The translations under genes and the position numbers were made by a program. The notes below the pieces were generated by a model, which was given only the letters and a program-made list of their open reading frames with translations, did no database searches and was not told where the DNA came from. From the NCBI GenBank assembly GCA_020697375.1, contig JAJFBJ010000107.1:1-10595 (forward strand): a DNA stretch of 10,595 nt. Direction: 5' to 3'. The DNA comes from Nitrospira sp. Its GTDB lineage: Bacteria > Nitrospirota > Nitrospiria > Nitrospirales > Nitrospiraceae. How positions within the stretch are numbered: the first letter of the stretch is position 1; every line of letters starts with the position of its first letter. Below are positions 1-7,350 of this stretch, piece by piece.

Positions 1-12
1 CTCAATCTTGGC

Positions 13-41
13 TTGCTTTTTGAAATGAAACGCACTAGACT
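13..41 (+). promoter_or_regulatory. Possible sigma70-like promoter before the small ribosomal gene
   Basis: A TTGCTT hexamer at 13-18 and a TAGACT hexamer at 36-41 are separated by 17 bases. They match 3 of 6 and 4 of 6 bases of the sigma70 consensus. The start codon at 71 lies about 30 bases downstream, a sensible leader length. The match is weak and the sequence upstream of the window is not visible, so this is only a candidate. Confidence 0.25.
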
Positions 42-70
42 CCCGCGCCTAGCAGTTGGAGATTGAACGT

Positions 71-166
71 ATGGCGAGTGTCCTCAAGAAACGCCGGAAG
101 AAGATGCGCAAGCACAAGTACAAGAAGCTGCGCCGGCGTCAGAAATTCTTGCGTCGCAAGAGCTGA
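71..166 (+). CDS. AURKAIP1/COX24-domain small ribosomal protein (bS22/mS38-like)
   Basis: This 31-residue protein begins MASVLKKRRKKMRKHKYKK. Eighteen of its 31 residues are Lys or Arg and there is no acidic residue. The pattern (short hydrophobic start, then KKRRKKMRKHK, a leucine, and an RR-rich tail ending RRKS) matches the bacterial AURKAIP1/COX24 family. That family includes mycobacterial bS22 and mitochondrial mS38, which bind the small ribosomal subunit near the decoding region. The start is supported by TTGGAG at 56-61, nine bases upstream. It is far shorter than common ORF cut-offs and easily missed. The next gene follows after 31 bases on the same strand. The assignment rests on family resemblance; the ribosomal role is inferred from homologues. 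Confidence 0.85.
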   Translation: MASVLKKRRKKMRKHKYKKLRRRQKFLRRKS

Positions 167-197
167 GACCATCACGACATAACGGACGGAGGGATCC

Positions 198-416
198 GTG
201 CCAGAGGGAAAAAAAGTTCGCATTCGCGTTCGAACGGTGAACTGTATCTATGTCGGGGATTTTCTCATCCCGCCCATGCGCAACCGCGTGTCCGATGCGA
301 TCAATGAAGAACAGCGGCTGTTTATCAGTCTGACTGACGTGTTGATCAATGACAAGGATCGGTCGGACTTTGTGGCGATCAACAAGAACTTGATCGAATC
401 GATCGCCCAACTTTAA
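198..416 (+). CDS. Conserved small uncharacterised protein (72 aa)
   Basis: The GTG start at 198 is preceded by a purine-rich GGACGGAGGGA (184-194 region), which supports it over internal starts. The product is 72 residues with no signal peptide or membrane segment. Alternating hydrophobic residues (VRIRVRTVNCIYVGDFLIP near the start, RLFISLTDVLI at about 40-50) suggest a small beta-strand domain. The layout of a G-x-L/I-x-P turn, an R-x-SD motif and an F-x-x-LTDV strand resembles small domains of unknown function in other bacteria (DUF6812-like). I am not certain of that name. It sits between the bS22-like gene and the ABC exporter on the same strand, so co-transcription is likely. No function can be given. 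Confidence 0.75.
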   Translation: MPEGKKVRIRVRTVNCIYVGDFLIPPMRNRVSDAINEEQRLFISLTDVLINDKDRSDFVAINKNLIESIAQL

Positions 417-516
417 CAGGATCCCACCTCACGAAGGTCGTACCTACCGCCCGTGCGCCGCCATTGGATGCGGGGTGTTCCGCAGGCGGCTTCCTGAAAC
501 GATTGTTGTAACATCG

Positions 517-2247
517 ATGTCCTCGTTCAAACGATTCTTCCCCTTTCTCAGACCGTACTTCCCCCGGATGATCGCCGCCGCGCTGATGGTGATGGCTGTC
601 GCGGCCGTCAATTTGGCCCTGCTCCGCCTGGCCGGTTCCCTTTGGGACGTCATCACCGTGCAGCATGATGAAGCGCGCATGACGGAGATGATCCTGCTGT
701 TTTTGGGCCTGGTCCTGCTGCAGGGGCTCTGTTCGATGGGGCACAGTTACCTGACGGCCTGGGTCTCGCAGCGCGTCGTGGCGGACTTCCGGACGCATCT
801 TTTCGCTCATCTTCAGACCTTGTCCGTCAATTTTTTCTCGAAGCGACGGACAGGAGAGTTGATGTCGCGCCTCATGAACGATGTCACCGTGATTCAAAAC
901 GTCGTGACGGATACTCCGATCGATGCAGCCAAACAAGTCGTCACCTTCATCGGTGGCGCGGGCTTTCTGTTCGCGATGAACTGGCGGCTTTGCCTGCTCA
1001 TTTTGATATTGCTGCCGCTGCTGGTCGTCGTGGCGAAGCTGTTCGGCCGGCAGCTCCGGTCGTTGTCCACGATTATTCAAGACCAAACCGCCTCCGTCAG
1101 CACGCTGGTGGAAGAAGTCATCGCGGGCATCCGCGTCGTGAAATCCTTCGTTCAAACCAAACGGGAAGAACAGCGATTCGTGACCCAGGTGCAATCGGCC
1201 ATGCAGGTATCGCTGCGGCGGGCCACCGTCATGGCGGTCTTCGTCCCGACGATCACGTTCGTCACCTTTGCCGCCGCCGCGGCCGTCTTGTGGTACGGCG
1301 GACGGCAGGTCATCGACGGGAGCGTCTCGCCCGGCGATCTCTTTGCTTTCGTCCTATTCGCGGGTATTCTGATCGGGCCCTTCGGATCGGCAGCCCGCGT
1401 CTTTGCGCAGATCAAGGAAGCCCAAGGGGCGATGCAGCGCGTCTTCGAAATACTCGATACCCATGCCGAAGTGGCCGACACGCCGGGCGCCGTCGAGCTG
1501 CCTCCCGTCCAGGGCCATGTGCGGGCGGAAGGGATCAGCTTCGCCTACGACAACCGGCAACCGGTGCTCTCAGATGTGTCCTTCGAGGCCAAACCCGGTG
1601 AACTCATTGCGATCGTGGGCCCTACCGGATCCGGCAAAACGACGATCATCAACCTCCTCCATCGATTCTATGATCCGACGGCAGGACGGCTCACGGTGGA
1701 CGGCCATGATGTCCGAGACGTCCGCCTCGACAGCCTGTACCGGCAAATCGCGCTGGTGCCTCAGGAAACGATCTTGTTCGGCGGGTCGATCCGTGACAAC
1801 ATCCGCTACGGCCAGGAGAATGCCTCGGAAGAGGACATCGTCGCTGCAAGCCAGGCCGCCCATGCTCACGAATTCATTGTGGGATTTCCAGACGGTTATC
1901 AGACGATCGTCGGCGAGAAGGGCGTCAATCTTTCGGGCGGTCAACGACAACGCGTGGCGATTGCACGAGCCATTTTGAAGAATCCGCGTATCCTCTTGCT
2001 TGACGAGGCCACCTCATCCCTGGACACCGAATCCGAACGGCTGGTCCAACAGGCGTTGGAGCGACTCATGGTCAATCGAACGACCTTCGTCGTCGCACAT
2101 CGGCTCACGACCGTGCAGCGAGCCGACCGTATTCTCGTATTGAGCAAGGGACGGATCGTGGAGGAAGGCACCCACTCGTCGCTGCTGGAACAACAGGGCC
2201 TCTACCATTATCTGTATACGTTGCGATTGAGTGAATTGCCGGTCTGA
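517..2247 (+). CDS. MsbA-like ABC exporter, fused transmembrane and ATPase half-transporter
   Basis: The 576-aa product is the normal length for an MsbA/lipid-flippase-type half-transporter that works as a homodimer in the inner membrane. An N-terminal type-I exporter domain (about 1-310) has roughly six hydrophobic segments. The ATPase domain follows with A-loop Tyr344, Walker A GPTGSGKTT at 368-376, Q-loop Gln416, signature LSGGQ at 472-476, Walker B ILLLDE at 492-497 and H-loop His528. All catalytic motifs are intact. I chose ATG 517 because homologues start close to the FKRFFPFLRPY segment; an in-frame GTG at 475 would add 14 residues. The substrate could be lipid A, phospholipid or a drug and cannot be read from sequence, so the msbA symbol is withheld. 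A secreted phosphoesterase gene starts 15 bases after its stop. Confidence 0.92.
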   Translation: MSSFKRFFPFLRPYFPRMIAAALMVMAVAAVNLALLRLAGSLWDVITVQHDEARMTEMILLFLGLVLLQGLCSMGHSYLTAWVSQRVVADFRTHLFAHLQTLSVNFFSKRRTGELMSRLMNDVTVIQNVVTDTPIDAAKQVVTFIGGAGFLFAMNWRLCLLILILLPLLVVVAKLFGRQLRSLSTIIQDQTASVSTLVEEVIAGIRVVKSFVQTKREEQRFVTQVQSAMQVSLRRATVMAVFVPTITFVTFAAAAAVLWYGGRQVIDGSVSPGDLFAFVLFAGILIGPFGSAARVFAQIKEAQGAMQRVFEILDTHAEVADTPGAVELPPVQGHVRAEGISFAYDNRQPVLSDVSFEAKPGELIAIVGPTGSGKTTIINLLHRFYDPTAGRLTVDGHDVRDVRLDSLYRQIALVPQETILFGGSIRDNIRYGQENASEEDIVAASQAAHAHEFIVGFPDGYQTIVGEKGVNLSGGQRQRVAIARAILKNPRILLLDEATSSLDTESERLVQQALERLMVNRTTFVVAHRLTTVQRADRILVLSKGRIVEEGTHSSLLEQQGLYHYLYTLRLSELPV

Positions 2248-2262
2248 CCTGGTGGTACGTCG

Positions 2263-3135
2263 ATGAAAGCATGCTGTGGAGCGATCTTCCTGTGGATGAC
2301 GTTGCTCTACCAGCCCGGCCCGCTTTCCGCTCAAACGTCGCTGCCCAAGCCTGATCACATCGTACTCGTGATCGAAGAGAACCATGCCTTCTCTCAGATC
2401 ATCGGCTCCCCGGCAGCTCCCTACCTCAATGCACTGGCGCAGCAAGGCGCGCTTCTGACCAATTCCCACGGCGTGACCTATCCTAGTCAACCAAATTATC
2501 TCGTGCTGTTCGCCGGCTCCACCGAAGGAATCATCGGCAACAATTGCCCGCTTACCTTGACGGCCCCGAATCTTCGCAGCACGCTGGCCGAGGTCGGACA
2601 ATCGTTCGCCGGCTATGCTGAGGATTTGCCCGCCGTCGGCTCCACGGATTGCGTCGCAGGCTCATATGTCCGCAAACATAATCCTTGGGTCAACTGGCAA
2701 TCATCTTTCATCAATGAAATTCCACCCAGCGAGAATCGTCCCTTCTCGGATTTCCCGACCGATTTCAGCATCCTTCCGACCGTCAGCATTGTTATCCCCA
2801 ACCAACAGAACGATATGCATGACGGGAGATATCCCGATCGGGTTTCCCGTGGGGACCAATGGCTCAAGACCCATCTCGACCGCTATGTGCAATGGGCGGA
2901 AACCCACAATAGTATGTTGATTGTGACCTGGGACGAAGATAATGGAAGACACGATAACCATATTCCGACGATTGTCGTGGGGCCGATGGTGCGTCCTGGT
3001 CGCTACGATGAAAAACTCGACCACTACGGACTGCTGCGCACCATCGAAGATATGTATGGAGCGAACCCGGTAGGCCTCAGCCGCGATGCCCTCCCCCTCA
3101 CCTCCATCTGGAACGGTTCATCAACGAACCCATAG
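2263..3135 (+). CDS. Secreted phosphoesterase, alkaline phosphatase superfamily (PF04185-like)
   Basis: The 290-aa product begins with a probable Sec signal peptide (hydrophobic core at about 7-16, likely cleavage after LSA at 23), so it should act in the periplasm or outside the cell. Motifs typical of the acid phosphatase/phospholipase C phosphoesterase family appear in order: EENHAF (38-43), the nucleophile region YPSQPNY (73-79), NDMHD (183-187), TWDEDN (222-227), a histidine in HIPTIVVGP (233-241) and DHYGLLRTIED (253-263). These would bind metals and the phosphoester. Four cysteines in the mature part (95, 130) and signal (4, 5) are visible. It follows the ABC exporter by 15 bases, suggesting one transcript. 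The substrate (phosphomonoester or phospholipid head group) is not determinable. Confidence 0.85.
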   Translation: MKACCGAIFLWMTLLYQPGPLSAQTSLPKPDHIVLVIEENHAFSQIIGSPAAPYLNALAQQGALLTNSHGVTYPSQPNYLVLFAGSTEGIIGNNCPLTLTAPNLRSTLAEVGQSFAGYAEDLPAVGSTDCVAGSYVRKHNPWVNWQSSFINEIPPSENRPFSDFPTDFSILPTVSIVIPNQQNDMHDGRYPDRVSRGDQWLKTHLDRYVQWAETHNSMLIVTWDEDNGRHDNHIPTIVVGPMVRPGRYDEKLDHYGLLRTIEDMYGANPVGLSRDALPLTSIWNGSSTNP

Positions 3136-3326
3136 GTTAAACCTCCCCCATTCCGGTCATACGATAAGAATTCTTCGTTCAACAGACCCAGGACTCAATC
3201 CCGGCTAAAATTCGCCGATACAGTATTTACGAAGGACGGGGAAGCGGTCCGGCAATCGGGCTCCATTCCTGTGGTGGGAAGACCCGTCGCTTGCTGTCGT
3301 GGATCTGATAAATAAAATGGTGATGT

Positions 3327-3770
3327 ATGACACGCTCTTCCTGGTCGACTCCCAATTCGATTCCGGACAGTTTACGCAGCAGTCTGAAAGAACTTCGCCA
3401 GGGCCTGCTCGGCCTGCATAAATCACTGATCATTTCCGAACAGCTGACCTACGAACGCATTTATGGGCGAGTGTCCTCATCCGGACAGCTGCTGCAACTG
3501 GTCATGAACGATCCCTGGTTTGCCTGGCTCCATCCACTCTCGCACCTCGTCGTCCGCATCGACGTCGTTCTTGAAGATCAAGATGACACCACTATCGAAG
3601 CGGCGCAGGAACTCTTATCGGAGGCCCGCGCCATGCTTCGTCCTTCGGAAGAAGGCGATGGTTTCGAACGCAGTTACTATGAGGCTCTTCAGCGGACACC
3701 GGATGTCGTCCTTTCCCATGCCAGCGTAAAAAAACTGCTTCACACGGCAGCCACCGCAGCGGCTGCCTGA
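3327..3770 (+). CDS. Conserved uncharacterised protein (147 aa)
   Basis: The protein is 147 residues, mostly helical in appearance, with no signal peptide. Its centre has a distinctive aromatic block, NDPWFAWLHPLSHLVVRID (about residues 61-79). The C-terminal part contains LLSEARAMLRP, then a glycine-phenylalanine motif with SYYEALQRTPDVVLSHA. I recognise this as the pattern of a widespread family of hypothetical proteins, but I know no function or reliable domain name. The ATG at 3327 is the only sensible start, because an in-frame TGA lies two codons upstream; the Shine-Dalgarno is weak. A 191-bp gap separates it from the phosphoesterase and 214 bp from the TPR gene, so it may be a single-gene unit. 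The alanine-rich tail (TAATAAAA) looks disordered. Confidence 0.75.
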   Translation: MTRSSWSTPNSIPDSLRSSLKELRQGLLGLHKSLIISEQLTYERIYGRVSSSGQLLQLVMNDPWFAWLHPLSHLVVRIDVVLEDQDDTTIEAAQELLSEARAMLRPSEEGDGFERSYYEALQRTPDVVLSHASVKKLLHTAATAAAA

Positions 3771-3790
3771 GCCTCGGCGCGTCACACTCT

Positions 3791-3816
3791 CCTTCGATAT
3801 TCTGAATCTCGGAAGG
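3791..3816 (+). terminator. Imperfect hairpin after the 147-aa gene, possible terminator
   Basis: An imperfect inverted repeat begins CCTTCGATAT and ends CTCGGAAGG, 20 bases after the stop of the preceding gene. The outer stem is 5 bp, followed by a bulge and a few inner pairs. There is no clear T-run after it, so it is at best a weak or Rho-assisted stop site. Confidence 0.25.
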
Positions 3817-3909
3817 CCGCATGCTTGTTAAGTCTAGTCCGCGGGATGCTGCGGCTCCCCAGGATCACTGTGCTCAGTCAGACTTCTCTTCTTCATTTCC
3901 CGCTTTTCC

Positions 3910-3938
3910 TTGGGTCGATCGGTCGCTAGCGCTACACT
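3910..3938 (+). promoter_or_regulatory. Possible sigma70-like promoter of the TPR gene
   Basis: TTGGGT at 3910-3915 and TACACT at 3933-3938 are 17 bases apart and match 3 of 6 and 4 of 6 consensus bases. The 8-bp palindrome TAGCGCTA (3927-3934) overlaps the spacer and the -10 and could be an operator half. Transcription would begin near 3945, leaving a leader of about 40 bases before the ATG at 3985. The call rests on motif and spacing only. Confidence 0.3.
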
Positions 3939-3984
3939 GTAGGAAAGCACGTTCCATTCGAATGGCCCCGCGCCTGGAGATGCC

Positions 3985-4977
3985 ATGCCATCGCCGACAA
4001 AGTCCGTCCTGCTCGGAGTTCTTGGTCTCTTGATTGTGACTATCGGCACCGCCATGGCGGAGCAGCAACCACAACACATGGCAACCATCGGCCTCATCGA
4101 AAAACCCTGGGCCTTGGCCCTAAACCTCGCAGGATATCGAGTCCTCGTCGACGGAGTGAAACCGGATGGACGGCGCTATTTCTTGGCGACTAATGTCTCC
4201 GCATCGATCACACTTTCGGTCACATTGGAAAGAGTGTCCGGCAAAGCGACGAGGCAGGGGTGCCTTATCCATCTCGAAACCATCACAGGGCAGTCATCGG
4301 GAGATAGCAGGCGGACTATCAGGCAATACGAGCGCCGGCAGATGCCCGTGATCGAATACCTGATTCCCGAGGGGAATGGACCGCAAAGGGGCCTGCTCCA
4401 CCTGTTCGCCTGCAGTGGAAAAGACAACGTCTATGCAGATATTCATATAGCAAAAACCGGGTTGGACGCCGGAGACGAATCCCTGCTGCGCGATATATTG
4501 ACCCGTGTGCATATTGTCTCCGTTGACCTGGCCGACAGTCTCGATCATTTTCAGGCCGGAAGTGCGCCGTACCTCCGCGGTGAATATTCACAAGCCATCT
4601 CACATTATGAACAGGCGCTTGCGCTGGAACAAATCAGTCCCCGGCTCGACAAATCGCTGTGGGGTCTCCTCATCGGCAACTTGGGCACGGCATATGGCCT
4701 GACCGGAGACCTGCTGCGCGCCAAAACCGTCTTCGAATATGGCCTTTCGCGAGACCCTGCCGATCCCGTTATCCATTACGATCTCGCCCGCATATATGCC
4801 GCGATGGATGACCGCGCGCGGGCCATGCAATCCCTTCACAACGCCTTTCACCATGCACTTCATCGGAAGACCGGTCAGCCGCTGCCGGACCCTCGGAGAG
4901 ATCCTGTCTTCGCGCGTTGCATGTGGGATCCCGAGTTCAGGACATCCGCGGAGGCGCTTATGCAACCCGCCATCTGA
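3985..4977 (+). CDS. Secreted TPR-repeat protein
   Basis: The 330-aa product starts with a clear signal peptide: Lys6, a hydrophobic core at 8-22 and probable cleavage after AMA at 25. It is likely periplasmic or envelope-associated. The central part (about 30-180) is a beta-rich region of no family I recognise, with cysteines at 93 and 143. The C-terminal part carries about three tetratricopeptide repeats at roughly 187-215, 228-257 and 262-290; the first contains the GEYSQAISHYEQAL pattern. TPR repeats serve protein-protein contact, so a scaffold role is plausible but the partner is unknown. GGAG lies just upstream of the ATG. The PilZ gene follows 61 bases later on the same strand. Confidence 0.82.
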   Translation: MPSPTKSVLLGVLGLLIVTIGTAMAEQQPQHMATIGLIEKPWALALNLAGYRVLVDGVKPDGRRYFLATNVSASITLSVTLERVSGKATRQGCLIHLETITGQSSGDSRRTIRQYERRQMPVIEYLIPEGNGPQRGLLHLFACSGKDNVYADIHIAKTGLDAGDESLLRDILTRVHIVSVDLADSLDHFQAGSAPYLRGEYSQAISHYEQALALEQISPRLDKSLWGLLIGNLGTAYGLTGDLLRAKTVFEYGLSRDPADPVIHYDLARIYAAMDDRARAMQSLHNAFHHALHRKTGQPLPDPRRDPVFARCMWDPEFRTSAEALMQPAI

Positions 4978-5023
4978 TCCAACGAACTGCAGACTGACTC
5001 TCAGCCATGCCTGCGTATGCAGG

Positions 5024-5034
5024 AAAGGAGGTGA
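5024..5034 (+). promoter_or_regulatory. Strong Shine-Dalgarno that fixes the PilZ start
   Basis: AAAGGAGGTGA is a nearly complete anti-Shine-Dalgarno complement, with seven bases between AGGAGG and the ATG at 5039. It shows that translation starts at 5039 and not at the far upstream ATG at 4739, which lies inside the TPR gene. It is the strongest ribosome binding site seen in the window. Confidence 0.85.
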
Positions 5035-5038
5035 CGTG

Positions 5039-5428
5039 ATGCCGCAACGAAAAACCACCAGGGTGGGGATGAACCGCCCCAGCCGGCTTCACGGGCCCCG
5101 AGGGACAAGCCAGGGGACGGTACGGGATTTTTCTCCACGCGGCTGTCGCATCCATCAAGTCGACGCCAATGTCCACTGCGGTATGCGATTGACGCTGCAT
5201 CTCTCACTGCCGGATCGCATTGAGCCCATCGAAATCAAGCATGCCGTTGTCACCTGGATAGGAGAACATGAGTTCGGGGTGGAGTTTTCAGCAGCATCGC
5301 AAGCCTTACAGGCTCGACTACAACACGTGTACGATTCGCTCCTGGATGCTCAGACACCCGAAGAGGCTGCGCTTATCTCGATTCCGGCCTTCTTCGAATC
5401 AGCGAGCGCAATTCCTCCTTCTACATGA
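5039..5428 (+). CDS. PilZ-domain protein, probable cyclic di-GMP binder
   Basis: The 129-aa product is essentially one PilZ domain. An R-x-x-x-R pair is present at Arg4 and Arg8, and the second motif DFSPRG (30-35) fits D/N-x-S-x-x-G. The typical later strand with VVTW (70-73) and the closing FGVEF (79-83) are also present. In this family these residues wrap cyclic di-GMP. The gap between the two motifs is slightly shorter than usual. The C-terminal tail (about 85-129) is helical and then low-complexity. No output domain is attached, so it would act by binding a partner. It lies 61 bases after the TPR gene and converges on the hybrid kinase gene. Cyclic di-GMP binding is inferred from motifs. 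Confidence 0.85.
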   Translation: MPQRKTTRVGMNRPSRLHGPRGTSQGTVRDFSPRGCRIHQVDANVHCGMRLTLHLSLPDRIEPIEIKHAVVTWIGEHEFGVEFSAASQALQARLQHVYDSLLDAQTPEEAALISIPAFFESASAIPPST

Positions 5429-5567
5429 ACTTCTGCTCGCACCCATAACCCTACGGCGCTGCGGCCTTCGCAGGGCGTCTTCTGCAGTCTCCCACCGCAC
5501 ATATTGAGCAACATAACAGGCGCAGCAGGCATCATCAGGATTCTGAAACATGGAATATGGAATCCGA

Positions 5568-5604
5568 CCATGGGCAGGCATACCGGTCATGCCGGCTTGC
5601 ATGG
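5568..5604. terminator. Nested inverted repeat between convergent genes
   Basis: CCATG (5568-5572) pairs with CATGG (5600-5604), and inside it GGCAT (5577-5581) pairs with ATGCC (5589-5593). The structure lies in the 200-bp space between the PilZ (+) and kinase (-) stops, where a two-way terminator would be expected. A further short hairpin (CTGCG/CGCAG, about 5459-5473) lies closer to the PilZ stop. Neither has a T-run, so the terminator role is uncertain. Confidence 0.3.
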
Positions 5605-5628
5605 TGGCCTGGCGAAGGCGAGAGAAAT

Positions 5629-7155
5629 TTAGAAATGTGATGATGAGGAAGCAGGCAGAAGAAGTTCGGCAACCTTTTCAATGAGCGCCTGTGGAAGGAA
5701 CGGCTTTTGGAGATACGCGGCCCTGGCGTCTACTCCATGCGACACTAACATGTCGCCTGCATACCCTGAAATATAGAGCACCTGGATCCGAGGGAACATC
5801 CTCTTCGCCCCTTCCGCCAATACGGCGGCCTTCATTCGCGGCAGGATGACATCCGTAATGAGCAAGTCACATCCACCTTTCCGAAGCTGCAGCATTTGCA
5901 AGGCTTCGACACCGTCCGCCGCGGCCAACACATCATAGCCTTGATCGCGAAGAACCGCTTCCACGAGCCTCCGGATACCTTCGTCATCCTCCACCAGTAG
6001 GACCGTGGCGCGGCTGGCCGGGACGAGGTGAGGCGCCGTAACAGACTCGGCTTCCTGTATTTGCTTCAGCACCCTTGGTAGCATGACGGTAAATCTTGTC
6101 CCGCGGCCGGGCTGACTGGTCACATCGATATATCCTCGACTCTCCTTCACGATGCCATAGACCGTCGCGAGGCCCAGGCCGGTTCCCTTGCCTGGTTCCT
6201 TCGTGCTGAAAAATGGCTCGAAGATATGCGCCAGGGTGTCGGCATCGATCCCGCACCCGTTGTCCTCCACGACAATCTTGACGTAGGACCCCGGAACGGC
6301 CCCCAAGTGAGCCTGAGCGTAGGCCTCATCCAGGACCACATTGCCCGTCTCGATCGTCAGGATTCCCCCTTCCGCCATGGCATCGCGAGCATTCAGCGCC
6401 AGGTTGAGCAGCACTTGCTCGATTTGCACCGAATCGCCCAGCACATGACCGGCCTGAGGATCGAGGACAATGACCGTCTGGATCTGCTCTCCGATCAGAC
6501 GGCGCAAAATGTCTTCCATTTCGCTGACCAGCGTATTGAGCGGGACATCGCGCTGCTCCAGCACCTGGCGACGGCTGAATGTCAGCAGCTTCTTGGTCAA
6601 GGCTGCGGCGCGCGAGCCGGCCTGACCGATTACTTCAACCTCATGGCGGCAAGGATGCGTGCCGAGCTGCTGCATCACCCGCTGCGCATGGCCTGTCACG
6701 ACCATGAGCAAATTATTGAAGTCATGCGCAATGCCTGCCGCAAGCCGCCCAAGGGCCTCCATCTTCTGCGACTGCCTAAGGCTCTGCTCCTCTTGCTTGC
6801 GTTTGGTTACATCGACGATCGTTTCGATGACATGCGCGCGCCCGTCCGTCGTCGTGGCTTTCGACCAATGGATCAGGAGATGGCGGCCATCCGGCATCTC
6901 AACCTCATCGGACAAGACCCCTTCGCTAACCAAGGCTTCGGGCATGCGGCAGAATGCGCAGGGACCGGCCTGCCCGGCAATTTTATCGTGACAGCTGGCG
7001 CCGGCAATATCACCGAATGTGTCCAGACAGGTCCGATTTTGAAGTTGCACGCTGTAATCGGCTGGGTCGATCACCGATACGATCACCGGCTGAGAATTCA
7101 GCAGCACCTGCGGATCGTACCGGGGGCGGTCGGAAAACTCTGTGGGACCGGCCAT
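5629..7155 (-). CDS. PAS-domain hybrid sensor histidine kinase with C-terminal receiver
   Basis: The 508-aa product has no membrane segment and should be cytoplasmic. A PAS domain spans about 15-120 and contains clustered cysteines (CHDK at 55-58, PCAFC at 65-69). A dimerisation domain follows, with the phospho-accepting His144 in [11 protein letters not shown]. The ATPase domain has N-box [10 protein letters not shown] (251-260), G1 DNGCGI (298-303), FEPFF (312-316) and G2 GKGTGLGLA (322-330). The receiver (about 384-500) has Asp390/Asp391, phospho-acceptor Asp435, Ser463 and Lys484, so it should be active. The usual Gly after the acceptor loop is Ala443. The AHDFNN type is typical of NtrB/FixL-like kinases. 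GAGG sits just upstream of the ATG. No separate response regulator is next to it, so the output partner is elsewhere. The signal is unknown. Confidence 0.92.
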   Translation of the reverse strand: MAGPTEFSDRPRYDPQVLLNSQPVIVSVIDPADYSVQLQNRTCLDTFGDIAGASCHDKIAGQAGPCAFCRMPEALVSEGVLSDEVEMPDGRHLLIHWSKATTTDGRAHVIETIVDVTKRKQEEQSLRQSQKMEALGRLAAGIAHDFNNLLMVVTGHAQRVMQQLGTHPCRHEVEVIGQAGSRAAALTKKLLTFSRRQVLEQRDVPLNTLVSEMEDILRRLIGEQIQTVIVLDPQAGHVLGDSVQIEQVLLNLALNARDAMAEGGILTIETGNVVLDEAYAQAHLGAVPGSYVKIVVEDNGCGIDADTLAHIFEPFFSTKEPGKGTGLGLATVYGIVKESRGYIDVTSQPGRGTRFTVMLPRVLKQIQEAESVTAPHLVPASRATVLLVEDDEGIRRLVEAVLRDQGYDVLAAADGVEALQMLQLRKGGCDLLITDVILPRMKAAVLAEGAKRMFPRIQVLYISGYAGDMLVSHGVDARAAYLQKPFLPQALIEKVAELLLPASSSSHF

Positions 7156-7208
7156 GGCTTCCTCATGCGGATATCAAGAGGGAACAGGTATGGAAATACC
7201 TTCTCATG

Positions 7209-7236
7209 GTTCTACTACATCACTCCCCACAGTCAA
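7209..7236 (-). promoter_or_regulatory. Probable sigma70-like promoter of the hybrid kinase gene
   Basis: Read on the - strand, TTGACT (7236-7231) matches the -35 consensus at 5 of 6 bases and TAGAAC (7214-7209) matches the -10 at 4 of 6, with a 16-base spacer. Transcription would start near 7202, giving a leader of about 47 bases before the kinase ATG at 7155. It would make the kinase independent of the usp gene upstream. It was found by eye. Confidence 0.4.
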
Positions 7237-7350
7237 GGAGATGATGGATTGTGTTGCCTGGATACCGGCCCCGTCTGTTTTCCTGAGCTGGGATGTGCAC
7301 GACTCGGCATGCTCTGCGAGAGTCACAATTTCGCAGGGAGATGAGAGGGT

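Noticed and set aside
379..1194. - strand frame of 271 codons over the ABC exporter
   Set aside because: It is antisense to a gene with all ABC motifs and rich in His/Arg/Gln, as expected of a shadow.
3821..4033. + strand 70-codon frame before the TPR gene
   Set aside because: It overlaps the promoter-like region and the start of the TPR gene in another frame, with no ribosome binding site.
4739..5038. Upstream extension of the PilZ frame into the TPR gene
   Set aside because: The very strong Shine-Dalgarno at 5024-5034 and the family length place the start at 5039.
6226..7344. Long + strand open frame of 372 codons
   Set aside because: It lies antisense to the intact hybrid kinase, whose motifs are unmistakable; the frame has shadow-like composition and no domain pattern.
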